NCBI RefSeq assembly: GCF_041381155.1 | Contig: NC_091134.1 | Location: 56,679,944-56,743,943 of the forward strand | Source: Argopecten irradians | Taxonomy: Eukaryota; Mollusca; Bivalvia; Pectinida; Pectinidae | Direction: 5' to 3' | DNA length: 64,000 bases | Shown here: in pieces, positions 36,401-48,759 of the stretch | Numbering within the stretch: position 1 is the stretch's first letter | Layout of the letters: each line of letters begins with the position of its first letter | Translations under genes and position numbers: made by a program | The notes under the pieces: generated by a model | Database searches by the model: none | What the model was told of the DNA's origin: nothing | The model's input: the letters and a program-made list of their open reading frames with translations, nothing else

Positions 36401-38090
36401 GATATATCAGCATATCATGGACAATCAGTAATTTTCATATTAACACAAACTGTTTTTACCGTTTAATTTTTTATCAATATTTATTTTTATTTTCTTTGTT
36501 CTTTTCTTTATCTGATGATTACATTGACGGATTTCCTCTCTATGTTGATATTCATATTAAGAGTTCTGTATGACAATACGGCTTTGTAATTGTTTTTTAT
36601 TTATTGCTAGTTTTCATTTACCGTAATGACAACATAATTTTCTGTATACATCTACACCTATTCTAGGTTATTTGTCTTACTAAATCACATTTTTTTTAAA
36701 TTATTCTTTAATACTGTTTAACAATGATGTCTTGTATATGACTATATCAATTCGGTGTTACATGTCATATTGCCGGAAAGTGAAGCCTAACATCCTTTTA
36801 TGGAGATCAGAAAATCCTTAGATACATATTACAGACAATACGCCTGAGTTGTCGACAGTTTATAGTGAGCGGAAGGTTATCTCTATCCCATTAAACTATA
36901 AATATAGCGTTAATATGACAGATGGTGGACCATCGTATGTGATAAATCCATGAAGCGTGACCAGACAAAACTAGCCCTACCAGTAAATCTTGTTGATGTT
37001 ATTATAGACACCCAACTAGAACGACAACAAGCTATCATCTCTAATCATTTGATTATGTTTTGAAATTAAAATAAATCATTTAACAAATAAATACTTGAAT
37101 AGTATGTTACTGATTATGCATAGCAAGTAGACGTCATTTAATTTAAATATTTTAACATCATGAGTAGACAGTGTTTTGCTACGAAGACATTTATTATATA
37201 TAAGTTTTTTATACAACTTTTTAGTTATCCAACATATCCGGTTTTGTAAGGTTCGGTTATTCTTTTGAGACACATCCATGCTTACAGTTCATAATCGAAA
37301 AGCTATGTAATTGTGAAACAATAATAAAATTGTGTGATGCGATTTCAAAACATTAACAACTACATTGTCTCGAGGTTAGTGATTGTATTTAAATGTCACA
37401 CTTTTACAGGTAGTGACTGTAATAAAATCATTTGTGACAAATCATGTTCATCTACAGTTGTTTGATTTGATATTCGACCTTTTAACTATTTAATACGTGT
37501 AATTTGTCAGGACTTGATCAATATAACACGCTACTTTTCTATCATTATGCAAAGGCTTATTATTTATCGTATTAAAGATTAATAGGAAATGATCCTATTT
37601 TACTTTTACCTGGTGCATCAAAATACTGCAACGTCTTCGACGTTTATGGTACCCCAAAACTATTACAATCTGTTTTATCTGTTAAATTTAATTTTAATTG
37701 TTGATTTCCCTGCTCTTACTAATTCGAAATTCCCGTTCTTACTCAGGGTTTGAAGCAGCATGTATTGGCTACTCTGTAAAGTTTCACTACATAGTTAGTT
37801 GTTGAATCCTCACGTGTGATGTCACGACATTCGTAAACCTCTATTGCTCAAAGGGAAGCAACTCTGCTTCAACCTCCGGTAGTTATTGTCAAACTGTGTG
37901 AATATTTTAACCGTTCTAAATAATTGACATTCACGATATTCCCGTTATATTATATATTATTACTATTATTGTCGTTATATCCACATCTGGATATAACAAA
38001 ACTGAAGGAAATTAACTAGATGAGCAGTTAATTTGGTCTGTGATGTACATCAAACTAATCAAATAACGGTACTTTGTGGTTGGCTGTATG
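33500..38090. other. Interval without a supported gene
   Basis: The left end (33500-33610) has a promoter-like look, with a YY1-type gccattttc, but no gene start could be tied to it. The remainder is AT-rich. A perfect small palindrome lies at about 37975-38000 (gttatatcca...tggatataac) and a ~26-bp tandem duplication near 33930-33975 (ttaagctta-aagtagtcatt). Nothing coding was recognised. Confidence 0.45.
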
Positions 38091-38094
38091 GTTT

Positions 38095-38600
38095 TAAAGT
38101 TGAACGCCCCTCTCTGTAATCTCCATGCAGGTAGTACGTTAGATTTCTTCCTGCTTTCCTATTGCATGATCGTAAAAGGCAACCAAATTTAGGTGAATAT
38201 ATTTTCTCTTCTTCCTAACTGATTTTATTCTTCATAACGTCTCCATTGACGCCGCCTCACTTTTGGCCTTCAGTTGAGCGCTCGTCCCTGTTACGTAGTC
38301 CCTTGGTTCTGTACATGGCCTAGACACACCATTGTCTAGAAAAGGGGTGGTTTCTACCCCTGCTTAGAGCTCGGCATTAAGGGAGTGGGCGACTGGTTCG
38401 TCCGTTGTCAGTATATGTGACCGGGTGGTGTGTTTCTTGTATTCGGCAGCATGCTTCAGTGAAAAGGAGCAAGAATTCTTCTATACTAGAAGACACAAAA
38501 CGAATATACCGCAGTTTCCCAAAACACCCTGCATACATGTACATGCTAGGCTGTCCTTAGATGACCCTGACTGTTAATCAACAAACAAATACACATACAC
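38095..38600. repeat. Mollusc interspersed repeat (SINE-like, ~500 bp)
   Basis: The segment runs from tctgtaatctccatgcaggt through tattgcatgatcgtaaaagg, tggccttcagttgagcgctc and aagggagtgggcgactggtt to aatataccgcagtttcccaa and gtacatgctaggctgtcctt. I recall this unit as highly repeated in scallop and oyster sequence. A more diverged copy is at 46068-46265. No coding capacity. Confidence 0.6.
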
Positions 38601-38735
38601 CAGAGGAAGTTTCTAATGGCCTGTGATTGATCAATGTTTTTTCTCTTTAATTGTTTTCAGTTTTATTATGACATAGTCTAGCTGTAGATATAACGACAGT
38701 GATAGTAACTCCTGGAGGATCGTGGGTGACCAATG
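38600..38735. mobile_element. Half copy of the 2.1-kb foldback MITE
   Basis: The sequence tggcctgtgattgatcaa, then attatgacatagtctagctg and aactcctggaggatcgtggg matches, in inverted sense, one arm plus adjoining interior of the element at 2110-2442, with many substitutions. The other arm is missing, so this is an older truncated copy. Confidence 0.6.
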
Positions 38736-39502
38736 GCTTTTGTTCTGATCTCAATGAATTGACAATTCTTTGTTTAAAAAAAGTATTTGTAATTTTTTTT
38801 ATTACATTTACAACACTGATTCGATTCTGTGAAAAGATATGCTTTATTTTGTTGTGTTGTGTGCTATTATAATATGAGTGATTATCGAGTACACATTGCA
38901 ACTGTACATCCGAAAACATGATTACTAAATATCGAAATGTTACATTTTATGTACCATGTCTCAACTAAAGCATTAAACATAATTCTAGAACAATTGGTGT
39001 AATTTTCTTGTAATTTTTTTATTTAAAAAAAACACCTGAAAAGTTACATTTATTGGAGCTTTAACAAAATATTTAAATTGTTATACACATAGTCTAGTAA
39101 ATTGAATGCAATAGAACAAAAGTTCAACTTCACATTAATGTTCATGGGAAAGCGTTTGTGTGAAATGCAAATACTTATAGTTAAACACACTGAATGGATA
39201 TGAATACGGCACGAAGTCATTTTGCAGAGCCTTTCAACTACCAAGTCTATGCTGTAATCAAGATACAGGTCTTCTCCCTGGTTTTGTATATTATTTATAT
39301 ATAATACTCTATGACAATGTTAGATAACTTATATGTCCTAGACAATCTATCCTCTCTATAACAACATTGACACCTGCCGAAGAGTGCTATACTGGTGTAT
39401 ATATATACCGGTATACTAATAACGCGTTGCTGATGTTATGAGCGAACATGCCTTCAAACTGTATGGACTCAAAGGTGTTGAGAAAGAATACTCACATGTG
39501 AG

Positions 39503-41753
39503 TTAAACACTAATATGCTGTATTCGTTTTAATTTATTCGGTAAGAAGGTAAATCCGCCGAACCCAACCCAGAGAACTCCTTCTCTGTCCGCATGTACAG
39601 CATGGGGAACGTCGCTGTCAATAGAAAACTGCTTCAGATATTGTCCATTACCACTCAAAACGTGCAGACACTTGTGTTGGCAATCAGCAACAACTATGTG
39701 TCCCATCACGTCGTATGTCAAATCTACCGGAGCAAACCCTACTGACTTAGATTGACTTTTGTGTTCCTGCTGTCCATATCGATGTGACTCCTGCAGATTT
39801 GTGTCCAGCACAATGACCAAGGCTTCGCCCTTACCTCCGTCACTGCTCTCATCCAAGTCTAGGACGGCAACATCATCACTAATGGAGGACTGGTAAATCT
39901 TCACGGGTGAGCGCACTAAAGATTTCCAAATCCACGAAGTTTTTGTTTCGCCGATATACTTGCCATATTGTGTGTATTCTTCAATGCGATATTTCATTCC
40001 AACTAAGACGTGACCATCTCTTTTCACACACAGGCATCTTGGCGCATCTTTGGTGTTGAATCTGTGCTCCAGCGAGTTTGATTTCCGTTCTATGATGCTG
40101 TTGTCTTCACTAGAGCATATCCATAGATTGTTTGTGGTTGGTGATGTACACATGTCACTTACTCCTACGGAAGCTAATATTTCTTTATCGTCTGTCAAAT
40201 TTATGATGTAATTGTTGAACCGGTCACTTATATAGATATCGCCATCACTGGTGGAACATATACAAGTGATTATGCGGCGTTGAACGATCCATTCAGAGAG
40301 GACCGTCACATGCGGTGAAAGAGTAGGTTTTCGTGTCTGTCTTGGTAGTCCAACTACAGATGCTGATGCACGAGCAGACGGAAAGATTTTCTCAAGAGCC
40401 ACCTGGCTGGATGACGAACCCTCCTTTTCCGAAGTCTGTTCGGAAGGTGAAATCTTCTTTACCACCGTCTGTTCGGAAGGTGAAATCTTCTTTACAACCG
40501 TCTGTTCGGAAGGTGAAACGATATCCTTAACAACCATCTGTTCTGATGGTGAAATGGCATCCTTAACCATAGTTTGTTCGGATGGTGAAAAGGTATCCTT
40601 AACCATAGGTTGTTCGGATGGTGAAATTGTATCCTTAACCATAGTTTGTTCGGATGGTGAAATGGTATCCTTAACCATAGGTTGTTCGGATGGTGAAATG
40701 GTTTCCTTAACTATAGTCTGTTCGGATGGTGAAATGGTGTCCTTAACCATAGTCTGTTCGGATGGTGAAATGGTATCCTTAACCATAGTCTGTTCGGATG
40801 GTGAAATGGTGTCCTTAACCATAGTCTGTTCTGATGGTGAAATGGTATCCTTAAACATAGTCTGTTGGGATCGCGAAGTATCTTTAACCGTACTCTGTTC
40901 GGATGCACGATGGTGTTCACCAACAATATATTTCTGTCCAGCTTCAGGGTCATCAGAGTTCTGAGTCTCTTCAGACTGTAAACGGCCTTGCTGTGATATA
41001 TCTAATTTTCCAAATGCCTGCTCCAAATTTTCCTTCCTGTTTTGATTTGGGAAAAAGTTGGCAATACGAAGGATCGGTGTTTCGGGTAATGTCATATTGG
41101 TGTTGATTTCAGTCAAGGTGTCGAAAACCTGGATATCCGTACCGGTTTGGAGAGTTTCCTTAAATGCAGCTATTCTCTGTTTTCGCTCTTCAAGTTTAAT
41201 TTCCCGCTCATGTGTATATTTGGTTAGGATTAGAGTATTTTCTTCTGCTAAAAGTCTCAACTGAGAAAGTTTTTGGTCTACTAAACCATCAACATCTTCT
41301 TTCATTTTTCTACCTTGCTCTTTTACTTCTATCTCTAAACTCTTGATTAGTTCCAAATGTTTTCTCGATCACTTATATCTAATTTTCCAAATGCCTGCTC
41401 CAAATTTTCCTTCCTGTTTTGATTTGGGAAAAAGTTGGCAATACGAAGGATCGGTTCTTGATTAGTTCCAAATGTTTTCTCGTATCACTCTGAGTAGAAT
41501 CTATTTCGATTTGAACGTCATCTGATCCGATTTCTTCAGATTCATCAACAAACGCTTTTATTTTCGATTTGTTTTCCGGAGTAGCTAATTTAAGTAGGAT
41601 ATTGCTGTGACCGTCGCCATTGTGTGTGTCGGAGGCACACATAGCACATATGATTGTATCACATTTCTTACAGTACCAGTCTAGAATGTTGCCTCTGTGG
41701 TACATACAGTTTGTCTGTCTTGTACTTCGGATGGGTTCTACTTGTCCTGCCAT
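39503..41753 (-). CDS. B-box zinc finger / NHL-like propeller protein, frame broken by a 115-bp insertion
   Basis: ATG at 41753 (MAGQVEPIRSTRQTNC); an earlier ATG at 41792 is in frame, and a likely leader-intron acceptor (cttttcag) lies just before it. A B-box type 2 ligand set follows: C16, H19, C28, C31, C36, C39, H44, H49. No RING precedes it. Next come a coiled-coil stretch, a 12-residue repeat region and a C-terminal part (EWIVQRRIITCICSTSDGDI, VLDTNLQE, ADREGVLWVGFG) resembling the NHL/beta-propeller tail of TRIM2/3/71-like proteins. A 115-bp insertion (about 41368-41482) shifts the frame after KHLELIK. Without it the frame is continuous for exactly 712 codons, including the stop. The product would be a cytoplasmic scaffold or regulatory protein; no ligase function is expected without a RING. 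The break may be allelic, a pseudogene lesion or an assembly error. Confidence 0.75.
40432..40880 (-). repeat. 36-bp coding minisatellite (12-residue repeat)
   Basis: About a dozen in-frame copies encode SPSEQTMVKDTI and variants (PMVKDTF, TIVKETI, MVVKDIV, TVVKKI). The last copies toward the C-terminus shrink to 33 bp (SPSEQTVVKKI). Every length change is a multiple of three, so the protein frame is kept, as expected for a coding repeat under selection. The plus-strand open frame over the same bases is a shadow of this periodicity. Confidence 0.9.
41341..41482. repeat. Templated insertion: 82-bp copy of 40997-41078 plus 27-bp direct repeat
   Basis: The 27 bases at 41341-41367 (tcttgattagttccaaatgt, tttctcg) recur at 41456-41482. 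Between them, 41374-41455 is an 82-base copy, identical by eye, of 40997-41078 from the same gene, preceded by six extra bases. The net gain is 115 bp. The copy lies in the same orientation about 300 bp from its source. Confidence 0.9.
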
Positions 41754-42244
41754 TTGTTTTCTTTCTCTCTCTCTACAACGCACGTAGTACATGTATCTGA
41801 AAAGACATTAATTGTTTTTTTATAATCGTGGTATTTAGAAATAGATCGGTTACCTACTTGATTATCATTAGAAGTAAAAATGAAACGTGTTTCAAATTCG
41901 ATATTTTGCTAAAAATAAATACATGTACGTTAATTTAAAAAAAACTAATAATACGAAAGAAACTCGTATGGCATCAAACTACTTTCCTATAGCATTGACT
42001 TATAAGAAGAAAACCAAGAACTGGTAGGAGGATAATCTTTTCAACAGAAAATTGGGTGTGATATATTGTGTGTATTATTTGCCAGATACTGGATATTTAA
42101 GTCGGAGTATGTTGTAGTGAATAAATTGTCGAAATGAGTTTAGTCTATAAGGTGGACTTATCCATCAACAAGAGACAAAATGGGCCTGTATCGCACACCG
42201 GGTTTGTTGTGCCAAGTAATGTTCTAAATATACATTGTTTCTTT

Positions 42245-42900
42245 TTTCTCGAACCATTTATTTGTATAGCAGGTGTCGATATTTCGCCGGGGTCGAAATT
42301 TGCCATTTTCTTTATAACAAGTGATAATTTGGTAATCATGACATAAGATGAGCAGCACAGTATATGTAAGAAATGAAGATAATCTTCATAACAATATTCA
42401 AACAATGAAAATTCCATTACATATCGGTAGTAAGATCCTTTTTCCAGTACGGATCTTAGGAGGGGTGCCAACTTCCTGTGGGGGTTATCAAAGAGAAAAT
42501 GTCGTTTAAAAGTTGTTTATTGTGTCTGATTTCACACAGTGTTGAATTGATGGATATTTAATAACAAATGACAGTGCATGAACATAAATTTACTTAAAAA
42601 ACTAAGAACATATCTACATTTAAATCGTGTTTAGTTATCAAAAATGGCGAAATGTTGACCCCCTACGGGAAAATGGTACCTGAAATCGGGAGGTATTGAA
42701 GCCGTATTCATACAAAAAATATAGTATTAATACTTTTGTATGTAATTAAATTTTGTAATATTATGAGGAAACTTTCATTTAGACTGTTAAATGTATCTCT
42801 TATACAAACAATAAAAATCTACTCTTGGATAAACCAGTCAAAAAAAGGCGAAATATGGACACCTGCTCTATGTGTATTTATATTCTGCTTTGCGTATAAT
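42245..42900. repeat. Inverted repeat pair around aaatggc / ggcgaaatat motifs
   Basis: The minus strand at about 42310-42255 reads ggcgaaatatcgacacctgc tatacaaata, and the plus strand at 42847-42885 reads ggcgaaatatggacacctgc tctatg. An inner pair, aaaatggcaaatttcgaccc (minus, about 42310-42290) and aaaatggcgaaatgttgacc (plus, about 42642), is also inverted. This looks like a diverged, partly nested foldback repeat. Reading frames over it in both directions are probably not real. Confidence 0.5.
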
Positions 42901-43815
42901 TTACCATACAGAAAAGTTTTACCATACAGAAAGTGGTTTTTTTATATATATTTGACATGTTGCCCTGCTACTGTTGTCATACATTCAATCAATAAAAATA
43001 ATGTAAGGATATTACTTTGTTTCTGTCTTACAGAAAGAATACAAGTGTCAACTAGTAGAATCAATGATATTTAGGGTAATGAGAATTTATCTTCCTTTGA
43101 CTGAACTATTGTTTATTATTGAATTCATTCCCTATACTTTATATAGTAATCAAAAGGTATATAGGTAAGTAAGTGACGGATTCATTCTATATAGTTTTAG
43201 AGAAACGAAATATTTGCTGCCAAACTCTTATTTGCCCATGTCAATGTTCATATTGGCTTTAACAATCAGTCTTTTTAGTCTTGCCCATACGATGCCCACA
43301 ACAACCGTCATGACAACTGATCTAGTTAAACACAGTTATACATTCATTGGTGTTTTAACAGACACTTGTGAAACAATAATTTAGGTACTTGTCGTGATAA
43401 TGATGATAAAAGAAATGAGCAGGCGATGGCGGCCATCAGACACATTGGGAATACGCTGAGCAATCTTCCGTCAGTCAATCGTTATACATCATTAATTCTG
43501 GCATAAGCTAAAAATTACAAATTATATTGCAAGTACGTTGTTCTGCATATTTTCTGCATCTTATGGTCTGTTAAAAAATCACACCTGTACTGTTATTTGT
43601 ATCAGAAGGCAGACATGTGCCGAAATGGCCGGTGTGGAACACACTGCAGGATGACAAACCAATGCTTGAGTAAAATTCAGTTGCCATAAAAGCAAAATGA
43701 CATTTAAGTTGGTAAGAATTTTTACTATAGCAATTGCTTTGACAATTACCGTCAATATATGAGCAGCTGTATTTTACAGTACTTAATTAAGCAGTTGCCA
43801 TTAATCTGTATAGTA

Positions 43816-44846
43816 CGAAGCCCCCTGATTGACATGCCACACACTTATTTTATTTCGTTTTATCGAAATATCATTTCGTTTTATTGAATGTTATTTCGTT
43901 TTAATGAAATACCATTTCGTTTTATCGAAATACCATATCACTTTATCGAAACACTATTTCGTTTTATGAAATGTGATTTCGTTTTAACGAAATAATATTT
44001 GAGATTACAACATTACCATTTTGATGACTCATTTCTTATCAGCCCAAATATTCAGATAATACCCAGAGGACTGAAGTGGCCCTAGGCCCGTATTCATGAA
44101 GGTTGCAATGCTCAAACGCACAGAATGGTTAGGTGTGATGTCTAAATGGGCAAGCAATTAACATTATATCATGTTTTGTCTATTCTGAAGTAGAAAAATA
44201 TTAACAGTATCATTTCTATTGTATACCGCAAATAAATGAAATAAAATACAAGTTACATAATTGATTGATATTCATAGAGTTGCATGATTTACAGAAGCCG
44301 TACTAAGTTGTTAAAAATGAAGTTCGAAACTAAAGTAAAAATGGGAAAAAATCTTTCTATAAGATTCTGTAGTTAGAATGGGTTGCCAGTTCGAATCATT
44401 TTTGGGGCAGCTGCCAGGAACTGACCGCTAGTCGGCGGGTTTTCTCCGGGTTCTGCGGCTTTTATTTCCTAACCCGTAAGAGATATGACATGTCGTCAGT
44501 TTACATCAAAATCAGTTTGTTTGTTTAATTACAAACAGATCGAAAACAGAGTCGATGGGGTGGGATACATCTGATATCATCCTGGCTGAGTATGAACTTG
44601 TAGAGATTTTAGATTTATTGCATACACAAATTACATTTATTTGTTTGTGGTATACAGACTATCTGATTATTCCTCCAGTTTTGAAATAAGCCGTCAGCCT
44701 TTTTACATTCTGATTTGTACTTGATCATACTTAAATAAAATATTTCGTTAAAACGGAATAACATTTCGATAAAACGAAGTAATACTGTAGTATTTCGTTG
44801 AAAAATAATCATTTAAAAATAAGTGTGTGGCATGTCAGGGGATCCG
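43816..44846. mobile_element. 1.03-kb TA-flanked non-autonomous element with subterminal TTTCG/CGAAA arrays
   Basis: The left end reads cgaagccccctgattgacat, then gccacacacttatttt. The right end, read inverted, is cggatcccctgacatgccac acacttattttt. TA flanks both ends (43814-43815 and 44847-44848). Inside the left end, about seven copies of a ~22-bp palindromic unit (atttcgttttatcgaaat) run from about 43847 to 43998; a shorter inverted set lies at about 44738-44810. No transposase frame exists. Subterminal repeats of this sort often bind transposase. A SINE-like fragment lies inside. Confidence 0.7.
44385..44465. repeat. SINE-like fragment nested in the TA-flanked element
   Basis: The sequence ggttgccagttcgaatcatt, then ggggcagctgccaggaactg, accgctagtcggcgggtttt and ctccgggttctgcgg is the opposite-sense counterpart of the unit at 10556-10692. 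The gttcgaatc piece is a tRNA-like B-box. It is diverged. Confidence 0.5.
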
Positions 44847-46067
44847 TAATATGACAATATCAGGAATTTGACTCATTTAAAATCCTTCACGCTCGACTAA
44901 CTCTTTTGCACTCAATGCAGGCAAGCAATTGTTAATATGCACGTTATTCCTCTACCTGGCCAGTAAATTTATGTAATCAATATATTATATTACCAATCTC
45001 AGACTAAAACAAAATTAAAACATATATTATGTATATCTAAAAGTACATGCGAGCCCTTGTCGTTGTTAGCTTCTATACCGTATGTACTCAACCTCGACCA
45101 ATATCATCACAAGATACCAATACCTGACATTTCCGAACATAACTTTTACAAAACCCTTATATAAACGGAAAGGCAGTCATAGCTAGCATAACTTACCAAA
45201 AAAATACCTTTGACTGAGAAATGCCTCACTGAGGGATGTTCCATCCACTCTTCCCACGGATGGGTGTTTTGTACACCTTTTTAACTTCCTGTTTAACTAA
45301 CCTACATTATATCGCTACCCGCACACGTGACCACAATAACGATAAAAACAGGGTTATTTAGATAATACGATGAAAGAGGCACGAGTTATAATGAATAACA
45401 GGGTATATATGTAATAGAGAGATTATAATGGATCATAATAAAATATATCGTGTTTAGATGTCATGCGTTTTAATGAAGATATTCGTTAATAAGGTGACAT
45501 GATTTATATAGAGGTTACACATCAGTGTAATTAGTGCAGACTTGATAAAACAACAGTAGACAGTGGGACATGGGTTACAATGAAGACTTGAAGACTGAAA
45601 AATGGGCCGTAATGAAGTTAAAAAAGAGCGGGATGTAGAAATGGAAACGTATTTTTCAATCGACTTGCCTTTTTGTTCGATGTTAAGAAGCATGTAATTA
45701 GTCAGTTACGTATTGCAAGACTTCTTGTCACTCGGATCTATTACACCCTAATAAGGTGACCTTTTTAAGGTCATCATTACTCTGGGTCTGTCTGTTTGAG
45801 CCAATGGAATGCATACAAAAGCATGATCTAAGTTCTCATGAGTACAACATACCATCTAGTTAATTTACACATTTCTGTATATATGTTTATCTTTATCAGA
45901 AATGTCTTACCATATTTAAATGAAACTGAGGTTGACTACTGTTTGAGTGTGTATATACTGTTATTTTAGATCATCTAGTGTATAATTAGGGATGATTAAC
46001 ATTTAGATATTCACTGAACATGTCACAATCTGTCCAGCATGGTTTAGTATGTACTACAAAGCATCGT

Positions 46068-46265
46068 TTTGCCTTTAGTTGAGCGTCGGCCTTTGTGAAA
46101 GGTTCTTTGTCCGATATCCGTATAGTGTGACGTTTGTGCGGCTTGATGTTTGTATAATATGTTTCAGTGAGGTATCACCACAATGGGCAGGATGTCCACT
46201 GTTACAAAGAGACCAGACACCAATATACCACTGTTTCGCAATACTAAATCACCACACAATTTATA
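46068..46265. repeat. Diverged copy of the 38.1-kb interspersed repeat
   Basis: The sequence ttttgcctttagttgagcg, then gtatagtgtgacgtttgtgc, tatgtttcagtgaggtatca and agacaccaatataccactgt aligns in order with the segment around 38265-38515. It has indels and many substitutions. Confidence 0.55.
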
Positions 46266-46306
46266 CAGGACAGTTCGTCCTTAAATTACATTTTTGTTTA
46301 CAGAAC

Positions 46307-46671
46307 ATATAGAAATATTAACCAAACTAACCCCAAACATCACTCATTTCGCCCTCGATTTACACGTTAGGACGAAATTCCAACCAGATCTCTTCTTACT
46401 ACACAGACTCCCCAAGGTTTGCGAAAAATGTAAAACTCTTAGACTCGTTTCATTAAAAATATTTCAAGGTCTTGCTTTCAGTAAGAGACATAACATATAC
46501 AATAGAACTAGTTATATCTTTTATGGTTTTAAACACTGACTGTGTGTGTAGATATAGATTTTATATCAATTATTTATCTTTACATTGAATGATAGGAACG
46601 GAACCATGTAGGTCAGATAAGTGTAGCGACTAAATAAATATCATTCTATTGCAGATATAAATGCATCTTAG
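46307..46671 (+). CDS. Orphan exon candidate with LRR/F-box-like flavour
   Basis: After a good acceptor (tttgtttacag, ending at 46305-46306) the frame reads HIEILTKLTPNITHFALDLH, FQPDLFLLHRLPKVCEKCKT and LRLVSLKIFQGLAF, then a donor (TTCA|gtaaga, near 46481). A later acceptor (ctattgcag near 46653) in matching phase adds only NINAS and a stop. The spacing of leucines and the KVCEKCKTLRLVSL segment recall leucine-rich repeats of F-box proteins, but no F-box is visible and no upstream exon was found. It follows directly after a repeat copy, so a displaced fragment is possible. Confidence 0.3.
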
Positions 46672-46689
46672 CCAGTCATGCTATGTCTA

Positions 46690-48750
46690 GACGTCTTCCT
46701 GGTTAAACTCATCGGGAGATGAAGTGTTTATCCAACATTATTTAGTAAATGAAACTGTTTCCCGTATATTTTGATTTTTGGAGTTTTCTAAAAACTATGA
46801 AAGTCTCCTCCAGAGTTCAGACTTTTATATGGCTAAGGGATAGCCACATGTAACATACACTAACACAACATTTTCTTCTGTGATTTTTCACATGATAAGT
46901 GGTCCTATTCTGCCTTGATGTATATATTCATTATGTTTATTTCCTATATTATTGTTATTATGAAGTAACAACATTCTCATTAAAACGTTCATGTAGGAAT
47001 AATGAGCATAAATAAGGTATATGATAATCTATATCCCCATCATATAAATAGCACGTGTATCAATGTATTAAAAACTAGGACAGTTTCAATGCCGGTAAAC
47101 TAAGTAAGGGCAGGTAACTGCAATGATCTTATTGCTTCTGTTATTGAATCTTCACATTAAACTTGTATTTTCGCTTTTACTGCGCTCTTATGAAATCCAA
47201 CCTCATTTGTTTATTGTTAAAGAATGATTTATTTTTAAATATCCCTAGCTTTATAACATATAGTCTTTTGTGATTGATGGTTTAACATCTCTTTGACTGA
47301 TTATGATATATTAAATCAGTGTTTTTCTCATCTTTCAAATCATCTCTATTCAATAACTTTCCTCTTTAAACACCTTTATACTATTAAACTAAACATTCTT
47401 TAAACCAGTTTCAAACACAAATGCAGTTCAATGAAGCACGATCTCCACCATTTAATCTGACACAGAACTCAATCTGTATAAATTGTGGTTGCCATGGCGA
47501 GAATACAAATCGCTTCTTCTCCGATACTTTTAACTGCTTGTATAGATCATTTTCATTATTTAAATAATTGAGATTACTTGTACCTAATTTCTTAAATTGT
47601 TATTATTTGGGGATAAAAATATGTCTTTGGAATAAGATTGTGATGTTTTTAAACAAAATGCCTAATTTTATGAGATCCAGTGGAGGATTTTTAGCATGTT
47701 TTCATATGATGTTGACTAATATTATGTTTTGTTTATATAAGTGAGCTTCGTTTTGACGTTATATGTTATTATATTTTACTACTCTATAGTGTCATCTGGT
47801 TTCTATATAATTTTGTACGGAGGTTGCTTATTGTGCCTCATCCTTTTATCTTGTTGGTTAACACAGACATGTTTACAGTCAGTGTCCCTCCCACTAATGG
47901 TATACTCATTTTAAGAAATAAAAACACAATCCAATGGTAAGGATGAAATGGTTTTATTACTATATCAAACCATATTGATACGTGTATGAATAAAAAATAA
48001 ATCTATAATAATATGACAATGAAAATAAAACACGTTAATTGCACACTTTTGCTTCTAATTTTGTAAACAACACCGATAGATTTTCGTCTTTGACAACAAA
48101 ATCTCTATTTGCATTGTACATCAAAATAAATCTCCTAACACTATCTAATTGAAATATATGATATCGTCTCTCTCCTGCAACCCAGATAGATAGAAAGATA
48201 TACGCACAAAACATTACTTGGATCAAATACAGTTTTACACACGTTGTCATGGAAACAAATGGCCGGCAACACAGAATGTCATTGATCATTGTAATCGGTA
48301 ATAAGACTCAGCATTATGTAAAACAAAATATTCCAAATCCGGCTTTTGAATGAACAAATCAGGAAAAATCAAACAGGATTTTCTCTACAGCAATGTATCA
48401 TTTTCTCGGCTTTGAATTTGTCAGTCCTTATGTTACTGTTATATGATTAAATCTCCAAAATATACTTTATTAAATATAAAATCATTTCCAAGCGACTACT
48501 TTCCAAACTTTTGCCATGAAAAAAATAATTCATTTTGATTACTTAATAACCTTTACTTTTCGTGTGTTCACAGTTCAAATCCGGAACATTGCCATGATAT
48601 CATTTCCATGGCATTCCTATTTTGATAATTCTTTGCTGCATGTTTATCGGATTCCATAGTAACAATTCGGATGACGCGCTGCTAGTCTTTGCTGAGTTCT
48701 AGAGTATACCGATGGTATATATTGTAAACGTCTTAATGTCCAAGTGCTAT
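46690..48750. other. Interval without a recognised gene (3' flank of the calponin-like gene)
   Basis: AT-rich sequence. The right part lies downstream of the calponin-like stop codon and may include its 3' untranslated region. Open frames here (for example 48035-48289, minus) have no supporting features. Confidence 0.5.
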
Positions 48751-48759
48751 GTAAATGAA

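Noticed and set aside
40554-40964. Plus-strand frame with repeated SLTIVCSDGEMV
   Set aside because: Antisense shadow of the 36-bp coding repeat in the minus-strand B-box/NHL-like gene.
44391-44402. Possible tRNA gene from a gttcgaatc B-box-like motif
   Set aside because: No matching A-box or cloverleaf; it belongs to a SINE-like fragment.
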